From Elymus sibiricus (taxonomy: Eukaryota; Streptophyta; Magnoliopsida; Poales; Poaceae), in the NCBI GenBank assembly GCA_039707655.1, contig CM077671.1, forward strand, positions 370,389,220-370,453,219: DNA of 64,000 nucleotides. The letters are read 5' to 3'. Each line of letters opens with the position of its first letter. Positions within the stretch are counted from its first letter, which is position 1. Positions 24,191 through 34,290 of the stretch are shown here, one piece after another. The translations under genes and the position numbers were made by a program. The notes beneath the pieces are model-generated. The model worked only from the letters and a program-made list of their open reading frames with translations. It was not told the DNA's origin and ran no database searches.

Positions 24191-25640
24191 TAATTATTGT
24201 CTTTCCTGAAGATCATCTTGTAATGAGTACATGTGGTATTTCAGGCATTGACTTGTTCAGAGCTTAAAGAGCATATACTAAAGAACATACAAAATTAATA
24301 AGTAGTCTTTGATGTCAGATGCAAATTGATGACACTGTAGTATATACCTCAGGTCAGACAAAGTTCCGGCGAACGGTCGAGTATGAGTAGAAGGATTATC
24401 GGCGAAAGTCGTCGGTGTACAGCCAAGCGATGTCGGAAACTTGAGGCACAATGATAAGCCAAAAAACTGCATATTATCCCAGACAGTAAGAACACCCAAA
24501 ATTATTCAACCTTGCATTAGAATCCAAAGGGTTCAGTGATGTGTAGCTCTCTCTATCTCTCTGCTCTCTCTGTTCCTCTCCTATTTCTCATTTTTTTTCT
24601 CACCAAAACCAGATCAGTAAGCATTGGAACCCTGTATCTCCCTCTCTGCTCTCTCTCTCTTTCTAGTAGCAGCGGCCAGCAGCAGCTCAATCAAGCCCTG
24701 TATCTAAATTGCAGCAATCAACGCCTCTCTCTGCTCAGCTGATTTTAGTCAACTCAATGACTAAACCATGCTTTCATCCACTACCCTCAATCAGATGAAA
24801 TATCAGGTAATGCAGAGCACAAGATCTCTAAGCTCTGGGCTTCAGATCGACTCAATAACATGGAGAATGAGTGATTTCTGCAGCTGAAGAACATGGCAAA
24901 TGAGGACCAGATCGAGGGGAAGTAGGAAAAGAGGGGAGATGAATGGATTACCTGGTGGTCAAGTCCTCATTCGTATTCGCCGGAGTGGCTGCACCACCCG
25001 TGGCCTGGTTGCTGTCACCCAACCGGCCGGCGGTGTTGCCGCCTTCCTCTTCGCCTTCCTCTGGACGAACAACACCAGCAGGATGAAGAAGGAAATACGA
25101 CGGGTCTGAAAATGTAAGGACTCCGCGCCGTCGCGCCGGATCCGCCCCTCTCCCGCGCCCGTCCGCCGTCGCCACGCTCCGGCGAGCTCCTGCCTAGGTC
25201 GCCGCACCGCCCCTCCTTTCTCCCTTCTCTCCCTCACCTCCCTGTTTCCTTTCTTCCCAGAGTCGCGGATGCCATGGATCCGCCCGGGAAGCCGTGCTCC
25301 AGCCTTGTCTTCACCGGCGACCCACGCCTCCCCGCCCGCCTCCGGATCCGCCTCCCCAGCCCCTGCCACGCACGGATCCGACCGCCGCCGCCGTTCTGCA
25401 TCGAGCAGGCGCGCCGCCCCCAGCCGTGCGAGCCACCGCGTTGACCCGATTAGTAAACCAAGCGTATGGACCGCGGGTTGAATAGACCAAACTACAGGGT
25501 CGTTTTTGTAAAAACGAATCGTTTTCCCAGACCACTTAAACAGGGACTGCGGGTTGAATTAAAAGAAACGGAGGGGTTTTTTTGCAAAAACGCCACGACG
25601 TACGACCAGAAGTTATCCGTGCTTTATTATTAGGTAGAGA

Positions 25641-26115
25641 AAAAAGGCAGAAAAACTGCCACGCTATGCAGAGAAATTGCCATGCATTCGATCCGGATCT
25701 GACGGTCCTAAGGGTGTTCGTTGAGATTGCTTAAAGAACCTACGTTCGCTGGTTAGGGGCGTACTTTTATTTTAAAGAAAAGGTTCGCCTCCCAAGAAAA
25801 CGGCACGATCATACTCCCCCGATCACGGGTCCCGGTCTCAGCCTGCCACGTCTCATCTCTGCCCGATTCCATTCCTATCTCTGTCCACCAGATCTGGATC
25901 AACATTTCTTCTCCGTCTCGTCTCTCTCGCCGGCGATCGGAGCAGGACGACCTACTTTCTTGGTCCGTGCAGGTGCGGGGAATCTCTTTCTACAACCAAT
26001 ACCAAATGCGGTCTGTTTTCCGTCTCTGCAATGGGGATTCACTCCACGCTTGCGATGATGTAGCTCACTTGTAGCGGAAGCACGCTCTCGCTTCCAGGAA
26101 GCGAGAGCAGAGGCC
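25641..26115 (+). promoter_or_regulatory. Upstream region of the glycosyltransferase gene
   Basis: About 475 bases between the predicted Helitron and the UGT start codon. It must hold the promoter and 5' untranslated region, but I see no TATA box or element I can place with confidence. It contains pyrimidine-rich stretches around 25860-25930. The repeated GCGAGAGC at about 26087-26108 flanks GCTTCCAGGAAGC, a short inverted repeat just before the start. Confidence 0.4.
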
Positions 26116-27677
26116 ATGGCGGGAACAGGAGAGGCCAACGCGACCGCGCGGTCTTCGTCGCCGCTCCACGTCGTGGTGTTCCCGTGGCTCGCGTTCGGCC
26201 ACATCATCCCCTACATGGAGCTCTCGGAGCAGCTGGCGCGGCGCGGGCACGCCGTCACCTTCGTCTCCACGCCGAGGAACCTCGCCAGGCTGCGGCCCGT
26301 CCCCGAGGACCTCCGCGGCCGCATCCGTTTCCTCCCCCTGCCCCTGCCGCGCGTCGACGGGCTACCCGACGGTGCCGAGTCCACGGCCGACGTCCCGCCC
26401 GAGAAGGGCGACCTCCTCAAGGTGGCGTTCGACGGCCTCGCCGCTCCTTTCGCCGACTTTATTGCGGGAGCCTGCGCCGGCGACGGCGCGGAGGGTGATG
26501 GCGCGACGGGGTTCGGCAAGAAGCCCGACTGGATCTTCGTCGACTTCGCGCACCACTGGCTCCCGCCCATAGCCCAGCAGCACAAGGTACGTCTCTCTCT
26601 GCCATGGTGACTGGCGAGTATAGGTAGTGCGTGCGGTCATGGCGCGGCTCCAACGCTCCATGCTGCCTGCAGATACCGTGCGCGCTCTTCTCCATCTTCC
26701 CGGCGTCGTTCATCGCCTTCACCGGCACGAAGGCGGCGAACGAGGCGCGCCCGCGGGTGACGGCGGAGGACCTGACGGCCCAGCCGCCGTGGATCCCGTT
26801 CCCGACCCCCATCGCCCACCGCCTCTACGAGGCCGAACAGATGGTCTACGTTTTCCGCCCCAGGGCCTCCGGCTTATGCGACGCCTTCCGCTTCTGGGAG
26901 ACGGAGCGGCAATGCCCGCTCTTCATCCTGCGCAGCTGCCGCGAGGTCGACGGTGCGCTCTGCCCCCTCATCGCCGACCTCTTCGGCAAGCCCCTCGCCC
27001 CGTCCGGCCTCCTCGCTCCATACGACGCCGCGCGCGCCGCCCAAGAAGCCGGCGGCGAGGACGACGACGAGGAGAGCGCGATCCTCATGCGCTGGCTGGA
27101 CGAGCAGCCGGCGAGGTCGGTGCTGTACGTCGCGTTCGGGAGCGAGGCGCCGCTGACCCCGGACAACGTCCGCGAGCTGGCGGCCGGGCTGGAGCTGTCG
27201 GGCGCGCGATTCCTCTGGGCGCTGCGGGAGGCGAGCGCCCCGCTGCTCCCCGGCGACGGGTTCGCGGAGCGCGTGGCCGGGCGCGGCGTCGTGCGCGCCG
27301 GGTGGGTGCCGCAGGTGCGCGTGCTGGCGCACGGCGCGGTGGGCGCGTTCCTGACGCACGCCGGGTGGAGCTCGCTCATGGAGAGCTTCCTGTTCGGGCA
27401 CCCGCTGGTGATGCTCCCGCTGTTCGCCGACCAGGGCCTGACGGCGCGCGTCATGGCGGCGAGGGGGGTCGGGCTGGAGGTGCCCAGGGACGAGCGCGAC
27501 GGCTCGTTCGGCCGGGCCGACCTCGCCAGCACGGTGCGGCGGGTGATGGCGCGGGAGGACGGGGAAGGGAAGGCGCTCGCGCGCAACGCCAGGGAGTTCC
27601 AGGAGATGCTCTGCGACCGGGCCAAGCAGGAGGAGTACGTCGACGAGCTCGTGGAGCACCTGCGGCGACTGCGATAG
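26116..27677 (+). CDS. UDP-glycosyltransferase, UGT91-like
   Basis: Two exons (26116-26586 and 26673-27677; 86-bp GT-AG intron) give 491 residues, typical for a plant family-1 glycosyltransferase. Such enzymes move a sugar from a UDP-sugar to small molecules such as flavonoids or terpenoids in the cytosol. The N-terminal motif VVVFPWLAFGHIIPYMELSE contains the catalytic-base histidine (His29). The 44-residue PSPG sugar-donor box runs from the codon at 27303 (WVPQVRVLAHGAV) to 27434 (LPLFADQ); the last residue is Gln, usual in glucosyltransferases. Its HxGW motif reads HAGWSS where most members have HCGWNS. The sequence is closest in my recognition to the group annotated putative UDP-rhamnose:rhamnosyltransferase 1 (UGT91); the actual donor and acceptor cannot be read from sequence. 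Exon 2 is extremely GC-rich. Confidence 0.93.
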
Positions 27678-27772
27678 GGGCGGTTCTGTTTAGCCTCTAC
27701 CAGGTGAAAGGTCAACTGTCTATAGTTGGATGGTCAGAGAAACACTGGTATGTGAGCCCACTAGTGTTTTAA

Positions 27773-28042
27773 GTCATGGTGTTCGCATTATTTCTGAATT
27801 TATTTTAGGATTTCCGGCGATAGTGTTTAAGTCCTGGTGCTCGCATTATTTCTGAATTTATTTTAGGATTTCCGGCGATGCGCATTCGGTAGGAGGAGAC
27901 TTTCCCGTCAACGACGGGGCGTCTACTGTGACTTCGTAAATATCAAAATGATATGCCGGCTCAGTCTTTCGGAGGTGCTCATATCATATGGATAGTACGT
28001 GTGTGCGTTTATAGGGATGAGTATATGCGCGTATACATGAGC
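27773..28042 (+). mobile_element. Au SINE, 3'-truncated, with an internal duplication
   Basis: Contains the Au SINE core TCTGAATTTATTTTAGGATTTCCGGCGATG, the middle ATGATATGCCGGCTCAGTC, and the tail GGGATGAGTATATGCGCG. The first about 50 bases (27773-27818) are repeated at 27826-27873. It stops at about GAGCG, before the usual TGTACTGTGTT-A end. Compare the fuller copy at 49151-49433. Confidence 0.8.
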
Positions 28043-28153
28043 GCACCACCCCGCCCCGTGTCGCAATCCAAATCCGGTCCGCGGGGATTCACCCATCGTC
28101 ATCGTCGCATGGTCTGCCATCGCCGTCGAGCTCCGCTGCGTCGAGGATGCCAC

Positions 28154-28264
28154 TGTTAGATGTATTAGATGTGTATAGTCTCTCTTTTCGGTTTATCCCC
28201 ATTGTACACATGTATATGTACTGGCCCTTGGCCCTCCTGAGAATATAGTTGCTCATTCTTAACA
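28154..28264 (+). repeat. 5' LTR of the copia element
   Basis: 111 bp, TGTTAGATG...TTAACA. It differs from the other LTR at five positions. It is very short for a copia LTR of a full-length coding element. Confidence 0.95.
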
Positions 28265-28276
28265 TGGTATCAGATG
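28265..28276 (+). other. Primer-binding site of the copia element
   Basis: TGGTATCAGATG directly follows the left LTR; it fits an initiator-methionine tRNA 3' end. Confidence 0.8.
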
Positions 28277-28780
28277 CTTAGGTTGCTCTCCCGCTCCCGC
28301 ACGCTTGCAGCTCCGTGCGCCCCCGCTCGTCGCCGTCCGGCCGGCCGCCTCCTCCTCGTCCGGCAGCAGCTGCCGCTGCTCGCCCTCAACCGGCCGACCG
28401 CCTCCTCCTCGTCCGGCAGCCGCTGCCGTTGCTCCCCCTCGCCCGGCCTCCGCTGCCGCTGCTCACTCTCGCCCGGCCGCCGCTGCCGCTGCTCGACCTC
28501 GACCGGCCGCCGCGCCAGCCCATCCGGCTGCTGCTACCTCGCCTCCTCCTCGTCCGGTAGCCGCCGCCGTCGCCGCCTGCTCCGCCCGACCGCCGCTGTC
28601 GCTGCTCGCCCTTGCCAGGCCGCCGCCGCTCCCCTCCACCGGCCACGCCGTCGCCCTCGACCGGCCGCCGCCGCCCCCGGCGCTGCCCTGCCTCGCCCGC
28701 TCGGCTGCTGCGTGCGGGCTGCCTCCAGCCAGCGCCCGATCCAGATCGGGTACTGTAGCAGTTGACCAAAAAAAAAACAG
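28277..28780 (+). other. GC-rich repetitive leader of the copia element
   Basis: About 500 bases of degenerate CCGCCGCTGCCGCTGCTC-like repeats before gag. It is open in several frames, but the translations are only Pro, Arg, Ala and Ser rich, so I read it as low-complexity leader. Confidence 0.55.
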
Positions 28781-29665
28781 TGAGTTCCTCATCTCGTCTT
28801 CGGGCTACGTTGTTGTTCCTCGGTGCTCGGTGATCTTCGATGGCACCAACTATGCTGAGTTTGCGGGCTTCATGCGTATCCACATGCGCGGTCTTCTCCT
28901 GTGGGGTGTTCTCTCTGGCGAGGTCCCCTGTCCGCCATGCCCTGTTGCGCCCGTGGCCCCAATACCCCCGGTGCCACCGGTCCCTGCTGCTGATGCTTCT
29001 TAGGCTGACCGGGATGCAGCCAAGGCTCTCGATGATGCTGCGGTTGATGCTTATGACCAGCAGGTATCCGCTTATTCAGATGCTCTCTCTGTGTACCGTG
29101 ATGATCTGTCTGCTTACACTCAGTGGTCCAATGATGATGCTCGTGCTGCTGCTGTTCTCACAGCGAGTGTCCTCCCTCAGTTTGCTTCGGAGTTCATGGG
29201 ACTTGGCACCGTTCCAGCCATGTGGTCTTATCTCTGTCAGCGCTATCAGCCCTCTGGTGATGCGCTCTACTTATCTGTGGTGCGTCAGGAGCACACTCTT
29301 CAGCAGGGTGACTCTTCTGTTGATGAGTTCTACACACAGAGTTCTGCCATTTGGCGCCAGCTTGACTCTCTTCAGACAGTTGTTTGTGGAACTTGCCATT
29401 GCTGCCAGACTATGAGGTCCGACTTGGAGTTTCAGCGTGTCCATGAGTTCTTATCTCGCCTCCGTTCCGAGTTTGAGCCTCGATGTGCTCACTTGCTTGC
29501 TCGTGGTCGTGTTCCTATCTCGGAGGTGCTTGCTGAGCTTCATGCTGAGGAGACCCGCCTTCGTTCTGCTGGGTTGCTTGCGGTTCCATCTGTGTTGGCT
29601 GCTCGAGCTCATGTGTCGTCTGCTCGTCTCACTGCTCCACCGCTTCTGCCCACACCTTCAGGGGG
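28781..29665 (+). pseudogene. Copia Gag
   Basis: Copia-type gag reading frame (same frame as 29091-29909). Motifs include IFDGTNYAEFAGFMRIHMRG, MWSYLCQRYQPSGD, LYLSVVRQEHTLQQGDSSVDE, FLSRLRSEFEPRCAHLLAR and [18 protein letters not shown] stop interrupts it at 29001-29003. It then leaves frame next to a six-base G run at about 29661-29666, where the zinc knuckle and pol continue in another frame. In intact relatives gag and pol form one long frame, so the stop and the shift are lesions. Confidence 0.85.
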
Positions 29666-32600
29666 GTGGGTCGTCCTCCTTATGCTGAGAAGGGCCGGTC
29701 GCGCCGTGACACTTTCTGTGGCTACTGCTCCAGGCAAGGTCACCCAGAGTCTGATTGCCGCCAGAAACAGCGAGACCAGAGGCGCTCTTCTATCAGTGGG
29801 ACTCATGCGTCTCCCTCGACTCCATCACTCACTGACCAGGACATTGTACGCCTCAAGCGTCTACTTGCTTCCTCCGGCTCCTCCTCGACTGGTTCCGCTG
29901 CTGCTGTGACTGCATCCACTTCTCCACCACCGTCAGCATCTACACAGTCAGGTACATCTACGTGGGTTCTGGATTCTGGAGCCTCCTTTCATACGTCTTC
30001 TGATTCTTCCGCGCTGTCTTCTCTCCGACCTCTCGATTTGCCTGTTAATGTTCTTACCGCCGATGGCACACCTCTTCCTGTTGCTAGTCGTGGTATTCTT
30101 TCCACTCCATCTTTTTCTGTTCCTAGTGTTTCTCATGTTCCTCGCCTTACCATGAATTTTTTTTCCGCTGCCCAACTTACTGATTCTGGTTGTCGTGTCA
30201 TTCTTGATACCGACTCTTGCTCCATTCAGGATCGTCGCACCAAGGCTTTGGTTGGTGCTGGCCCCCGGCGTCGTGAGTCAGAGGGCCTTTGGGAGGTTGA
30301 CTGGCTTTGTGTTCCTTCCGCTGCCACCACTTCTGCCAGCTCTCATGCTCTTGCTGCCTCTTCGTCTGCGTCCTTCCAGCAGTGGCATCATCGCCTTGGT
30401 CACATCTGTGGCTCTCGCTTGTCTTCTTTAGTTCGTCAGGGCCTCTTAGGGTCTGTATCTGGAGATGTTTCCTTACATTGTAATGGTTGTAGACTTGGCA
30501 AACAGACCCAGTTACCTTATCCTACCAGTGAGTCCGTATCTCAGCATCCTTTTGACTTAGTTCATTCTGATGTCTGGGGTCCTGCTCCCTTTGATTCGAA
30601 AGGTGGTCATCGCTACTATGTTTTGTTTATTGATGATTTCTCTCGCTACACTTGGCTCTACCTCATGAAATCTCGTAGCGAGGTTCTCTCTATATACAAA
30701 CGATTTGCTGCCATGGTTCACACCCAGTTTTCCACGCCCATTCGTACTTTTCATGCTGACTCCGCTGGAGAGTATATCTCCCAGCTGTTGCGTGGTTTTC
30801 TCGCGGAACAGGGTACTCTTGCCCAGTTCTCATGTCCTGGTGCTCATGCTCAGAATGGCGTTGCTGAACGTAAGCATCGTCATCTGCTTGAGACGGCTCG
30901 TGCGCTGATGATTGCCGCTTCTCTTCCACCCCACTTTTGGGCTGAGGCTGTTTCTGCATCCACCTATCTCATCAACATTCAGCCCTCGACTGCTCTGCAG
31001 GGTGGTATTCCTATGGAGTGTCTCACTGGTCGATCTCCTGACTACTCAGCTCTTTGTATGTTTGGATGTGTGTGCTATGTCCTGCTTGCCCCGCGAGAAC
31101 GCACCAAATTGACTGCTCAGTCGGTTGAGTGTGTTTTTCTTGGCTACAGTGATGAGCACAAGGGCTATCGCTGTTGGGACCCTGTTGGTCGTCGCTTGCG
31201 CATCTCGCGTGATGTGACCTTTGATGAGTCTCGCTCTTACTACCCCCGCCCTTCCTCCTCGAGTTTCTCTGTGGACGATATTTCTTTCCTTCTCCTTCCT
31301 GATACATCCTCCTCTGTGCCTCAGGTCTTTCCCCTTCCTCCGACCCGTCTCACTCTTCCTCACATGCCACCGACACCACAATCCCCTCCATCCTCCTCTC
31401 CACCATCCTCTTCGATCCGTCGGCCTCTCTCTCCTTTTCCTCTCCACTACACTCGCCGCCCTCGTGTTGAGGATGATTCTCCTGACACATCTTTCACTTC
31501 CGATGTTCCTCCTTCCACGCCTCCACCAGTTCATAATCTCCGTGCTCGACCTCGACCCCCTCTTGATCGCTACTCTCCTGCCAAGTACGGCCTCTCTGTT
31601 GTTGCTGAGCCGACTTCCTATCGGGCTGCCCTGACTCAGCCTGAATGGCAACTTGCGATGGCCCAGGAGCTTGCTGCCCTTGAGCGTTCTGGCACGTGGG
31701 ATCTGGTTTCCCTTCCTTCTGGTGTTCGTCCCATCACATGCAAGTGGGTCTATAAGATTAAGACTCACTCTGATGGTTCTCTTGAGCGCTACAAAGCTCG
31801 TCTTGTGGCTCGTGGTTTTCAGCAGGAACAGGGACGCGATTATGATGAGACGTTCGCTCCTGTGGCCCACATGACCACTGTCCGCACTCTCCTTGCTGTA
31901 GCTTCTGTTCGTCATTGGTCTGTCTCTCAGCTTGACGTTCAGAACGCCTTTCTCAATGGTGAGTTGCGTGAGGAGGTTTATATGCAGCCACCCCCAGGGT
32001 ACTCTGTTCCTGATGGTATCGTCTGCCGACTTCGCCGCTCTCTCTATGGTCTTAAACAGGCCCCTCGTGCCTGGTTCGAGCGGTTCGCCTCTGTCATGAC
32101 TGCCGCGGGCTTCTCGCCCAGTGATCATGATCCCGCTTTGTTCGTTCACACGTCTCCTCGTGGTCGGACTCTTCTCCTTCTCTATGTTGATGACATGATC
32201 ATCACTGGTGACGACTCTGACTACATTGCCTTTGTTAAGGCTCGCCTTCGCGACCAGTTCCTCATGACTGATCTTGGTCCACTTCGCTATTTTCTTGGGA
32301 TTGAGATCTCCTCGACCTCTGATGGCTTCTACATCTCCCAAGAAAAATACATTCAGGATCTTCTCTCTCGCGCTGCTCTCGGTGATGAGCACACAATTGT
32401 GACTCCTATGGAGCTCAACGTTCAGCTTCGTGCCTCTGATGGTGACCCTCTTCCTAATCCCACTCGCTATCGTCACCTCGTTGGCAGTCTTGTCTATCTT
32501 GCTGTTACGCGTCCTGACATCTCCTATCCTGTCCACATCCTGAGTCAGTTTGTTTCAGCCCCCACCTCTGTCCACTATAGTCATCTCCTCCGTGTTCTAC

Positions 32601-33130
32601 GATATCTTCGTGGCACGATCTCTCAGCGCCTCTTCTTTCCCTGCTCCAGCTCTCTCGAGCTCCAGGCCTACTCGGATGCTACCTGGGCTAGTGATCCCTC
32701 TGATCGACGTTCTCTGTCTGCTTACTGTGTTTTTCTTGGTGGCTCTCTGATTGCCTGGAAGACAAAGAAACAGATTGCAGTTTCTCGCTCGAGTACAGAG
32801 GCTGAGTTGCGAGCAATGGCTATGTTGACGGCTAAAGTGATCTGGTTACGATGCCTACTTGAGGATTTTGGTGTGTCGACTACTACCTCGACTCCCTTAC
32901 TGTCAGACAACACCGGAGCTATCAGTATTGCCCGTGATCCGGTGAAGCATGAGCTCACCAAGCACATCGGTGTGGATGCCCACTTTGTGCGTGCTGCAGT
33001 ACAAGATCAGGTTCTTGCTCTCCACTATGTGCCCTCTGAGTTACAGTTGGCTGACTTCTTCACGAAGGCCCAAACTCGAGCGCAGCACGGGTTCTTTCTC
33101 TCCAAACTCAGTGTGGTTGACCCACCATGA
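29666..33130 (+). CDS. Copia polyprotein: zinc knuckle, protease, integrase, reverse transcriptase, RNase H
   Basis: An open frame of 1154 codons. In order: zinc knuckle [14 protein letters not shown] (29717-29758), protease [12 protein letters not shown] (29963-29998), GAG-pre-integrase WHHRLGH and CNGCRLGKQ (30384-30510), and integrase with [15 protein letters not shown] and [10 protein letters not shown] carrying the D, D and E residues (30566-30890). Then comes a Ser/Pro-rich linker (31240-31560), reverse transcriptase WVYKIK...[10 protein letters not shown] with the YVDD box (31745-32200), and RNase [14 protein letters not shown] and SSTEAEL (32675-32810). It ends VVDPP just before the polypurine tract. 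The Met at the start is only the first after the frame lesion; the natural protein begins in gag. Pol is undamaged, so trans-mobilisation is conceivable. Confidence 0.95.
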   Translation: MGRPPYAEKGRSRRDTFCGYCSRQGHPESDCRQKQRDQRRSSISGTHASPSTPSLTDQDIVRLKRLLASSGSSSTGSAAAVTASTSPPPSASTQSGTSTWVLDSGASFHTSSDSSALSSLRPLDLPVNVLTADGTPLPVASRGILSTPSFSVPSVSHVPRLTMNFFSAAQLTDSGCRVILDTDSCSIQDRRTKALVGAGPRRRESEGLWEVDWLCVPSAATTSASSHALAASSSASFQQWHHRLGHICGSRLSSLVRQGLLGSVSGDVSLHCNGCRLGKQTQLPYPTSESVSQHPFDLVHSDVWGPAPFDSKGGHRYYVLFIDDFSRYTWLYLMKSRSEVLSIYKRFAAMVHTQFSTPIRTFHADSAGEYISQLLRGFLAEQGTLAQFSCPGAHAQNGVAERKHRHLLETARALMIAASLPPHFWAEAVSASTYLINIQPSTALQGGIPMECLTGRSPDYSALCMFGCVCYVLLAPRERTKLTAQSVECVFLGYSDEHKGYRCWDPVGRRLRISRDVTFDESRSYYPRPSSSSFSVDDISFLLLPDTSSSVPQVFPLPPTRLTLPHMPPTPQSPPSSSPPSSSIRRPLSPFPLHYTRRPRVEDDSPDTSFTSDVPPSTPPPVHNLRARPRPPLDRYSPAKYGLSVVAEPTSYRAALTQPEWQLAMAQELAALERSGTWDLVSLPSGVRPITCKWVYKIKTHSDGSLERYKARLVARGFQQEQGRDYDETFAPVAHMTTVRTLLAVASVRHWSVSQLDVQNAFLNGELREEVYMQPPPGYSVPDGIVCRLRRSLYGLKQAPRAWFERFASVMTAAGFSPSDHDPALFVHTSPRGRTLLLLYVDDMIITGDDSDYIAFVKARLRDQFLMTDLGPLRYFLGIEISSTSDGFYISQEKYIQDLLSRAALGDEHTIVTPMELNVQLRASDGDPLPNPTRYRHLVGSLVYLAVTRPDISYPVHILSQFVSAPTSVHYSHLLRVLRYLRGTISQRLFFPCSSSLELQAYSDATWASDPSDRRSLSAYCVFLGGSLIAWKTKKQIAVSRSSTEAELRAMAMLTAKVIWLRCLLEDFGVSTTTSTPLLSDNTGAISIARDPVKHELTKHIGVDAHFVRAAVQDQVLALHYVPSELQLADFFTKAQTRAQHGFFLSKLSVVDPP

Positions 33131-33143
33131 GTTTGAGGGGGGG

Positions 33144-33254
33144 TGTTAGATGTATTAGATGTGTATAGTCTCACTTTTCGGTTTATCCCAATTGTACACA
33201 TGTATATGTACTAGCCCTTGGCCCTCCTGAGAATATAATTGCTCATTCCTAACA
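33144..33254 (+). repeat. 3' LTR of the copia element
   Basis: 111 bp, about 95% identical to 28154-28264 (five differences), followed by the GCCAC duplication. Confidence 0.95.
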
Positions 33255-34290
33255 GCCACCACACCCTACCTCGGCGTTCAGCTCCGGCCATCAAGATCAC
33301 GTGTGAGGGGCGAGCAAAGGTGGCTCGGCATTTTCAAGACGTTGAAGCTCGCCGCATGCGCGCATACAACACGTTAGCATGTTTTTTTTAACACAATACA
33401 GACACAAGCGCTCATATACACGCGCATACACTCATCCCTATGAACGCACACACGCACACTCTATCCATATGAGCATCTCTGAAAGACTGAGTCGACATAT
33501 CATCTGTCCCGGAGTAGAGTCGAAGCTAGGATGTGTTGTACATGCTCAAGTTCGCCGAGGCCAATTCAAACCTCGTGGCGGCAGAGCTTGCATTCTTCGC
33601 TGAGAAAGACAAGGAGGGCAGGAGGAAGGAAAGACGAGGATCACCTCGCAGGATCGGTGCCAAGGTTGATGTAGCGTCTACCAGCAAGCTTCGACGAGTG
33701 ACCTTGTTTATTGTTGAACACTTTGTATTAGAGTTTATACAGTTTCGGAATATGCAATGGATCATGCCTAAGTTTACTTTTACATCATCTGCTAGAGATG
33801 CTCTATGATCTTCAAAGAAAATCCTATCCTATATATAGAAACAAAAACATTTATAACACAAGCACATCAAATTCCTATGTTTTTCCTATTCCAAGGTTTT
33901 CAAAATCTTGCAACCGGAGGACCGTCAAAAAGCAATCAAATTGTAAGTACCACTAAATAGACTTACATTTTAAACAGACACCAAATAAAATTGGCACGGT
34001 GTAACAGAGAACAAGACTTCGTTTATGTAAAAATTGAAAGAATGCCCTGCTCTAAACCTTTACCAACTGGCAGCTACAATTAGTTTGACACATCTACTTT
34101 GGAAAAACACAAAGCACAATCATAACGGCGCTACCCCTACAAATCTAGTCAAAGATCAAAATCTGGCCGCATTCCCAACGAATGTCAGGCTTATACAAAG
34201 TATATATGTCAACCGATAAACAACACAGATGATACATCTTCATGCTTGGAGCAGGCATCCAACAAACGACGGCAGCGAGCTGCGGACTGC
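33255..34290. other. Intergenic DNA with a SINE remnant
   Basis: Besides the inverted Au SINE piece at 33380-33502 there is an open frame 33533-33808 of 91 codons; its charged start (AELAFFAEKDKEGRRKERR) matches nothing I recognise. The end (34200-34290) is the 3' untranslated region of the Alba gene. Confidence 0.5.
33380..33502 (-). mobile_element. Au SINE fragment (3' half)
   Basis: On the minus strand it reads GACTCAGTCTTTCAGAGATG...GTGTGTGCGTTCATAGGGAT...CTGTATTGTGTT followed by an A run, the known 3' half of Au SINE. The 5' half is missing. Confidence 0.75.

Larger units (their letters stand above)
22223..25640 (-). mobile_element. Predicted non-autonomous Helitron
   Basis: On the minus strand the segment starts TCTCTACCTAATAATAAAGC (from 25640) and ends with a hairpin CCCGTTGCAACGCACGGG (22236-22253), a short T-rich spacer and CTAG (22223-22226), followed by T. 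These are classic Helitron marks: 5' TC, a subterminal hairpin about 10 bases from a 3' CTRR, and insertion before T. The expected A before the 5' end is a T here, a minor departure. Inside I find no Rep/helicase gene, so it would be mobilised in trans. The interior holds a CTAT microsatellite (22329-22356), short direct repeats and a pyrimidine-rich then GC-rich stretch (24540-25480) that might be captured host sequence, but I recognise no exon. Confidence 0.7.
28154..33254 (+). mobile_element. Complete Ty1/copia retrotransposon with 111-bp LTRs
   Basis: 5.1 kb, flanked by the perfect 5-bp duplication GCCAC (28149-28153 and 33255-33259). Each LTR starts TGTTAG and ends TAACA. The primer site TGGTATCAGATG follows the left LTR at 28265, and a TTGAGGGGGGG polypurine tract (33133-33143) precedes the right LTR. 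The domain order protease, integrase, reverse transcriptase, RNase H is that of Ty1/copia. Pol is a single open frame; gag has one stop and is in a different frame from pol, so this copy is probably not autonomous. Confidence 0.97.

Noticed and set aside
24900..25485. Open frames on both strands of the GC-rich end of the Helitron
   Set aside because: Translations are low-complexity or Arg-rich and unrelated to any family I recognise.
25641..25641. Missing A before the Helitron 5' end as a reason to drop the Helitron
   Set aside because: The base is T instead of A, but the remaining end marks agree; kept with reduced confidence.
28305..28780. Long open frames in the copia leader, as a proline/alanine-rich protein
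   Set aside because: Open in several frames because of GC-rich repeats; no domain and no start context.
31046..32536. 496-codon minus-strand frame in the copia pol region
   Set aside because: Shadow of the real reverse transcriptase frame; the translation has no domain.
33533..33808. 91-codon plus-strand frame
   Set aside because: No recognised family; lies between a SINE remnant and the Alba 3' end, and no splice or start evidence supports it.
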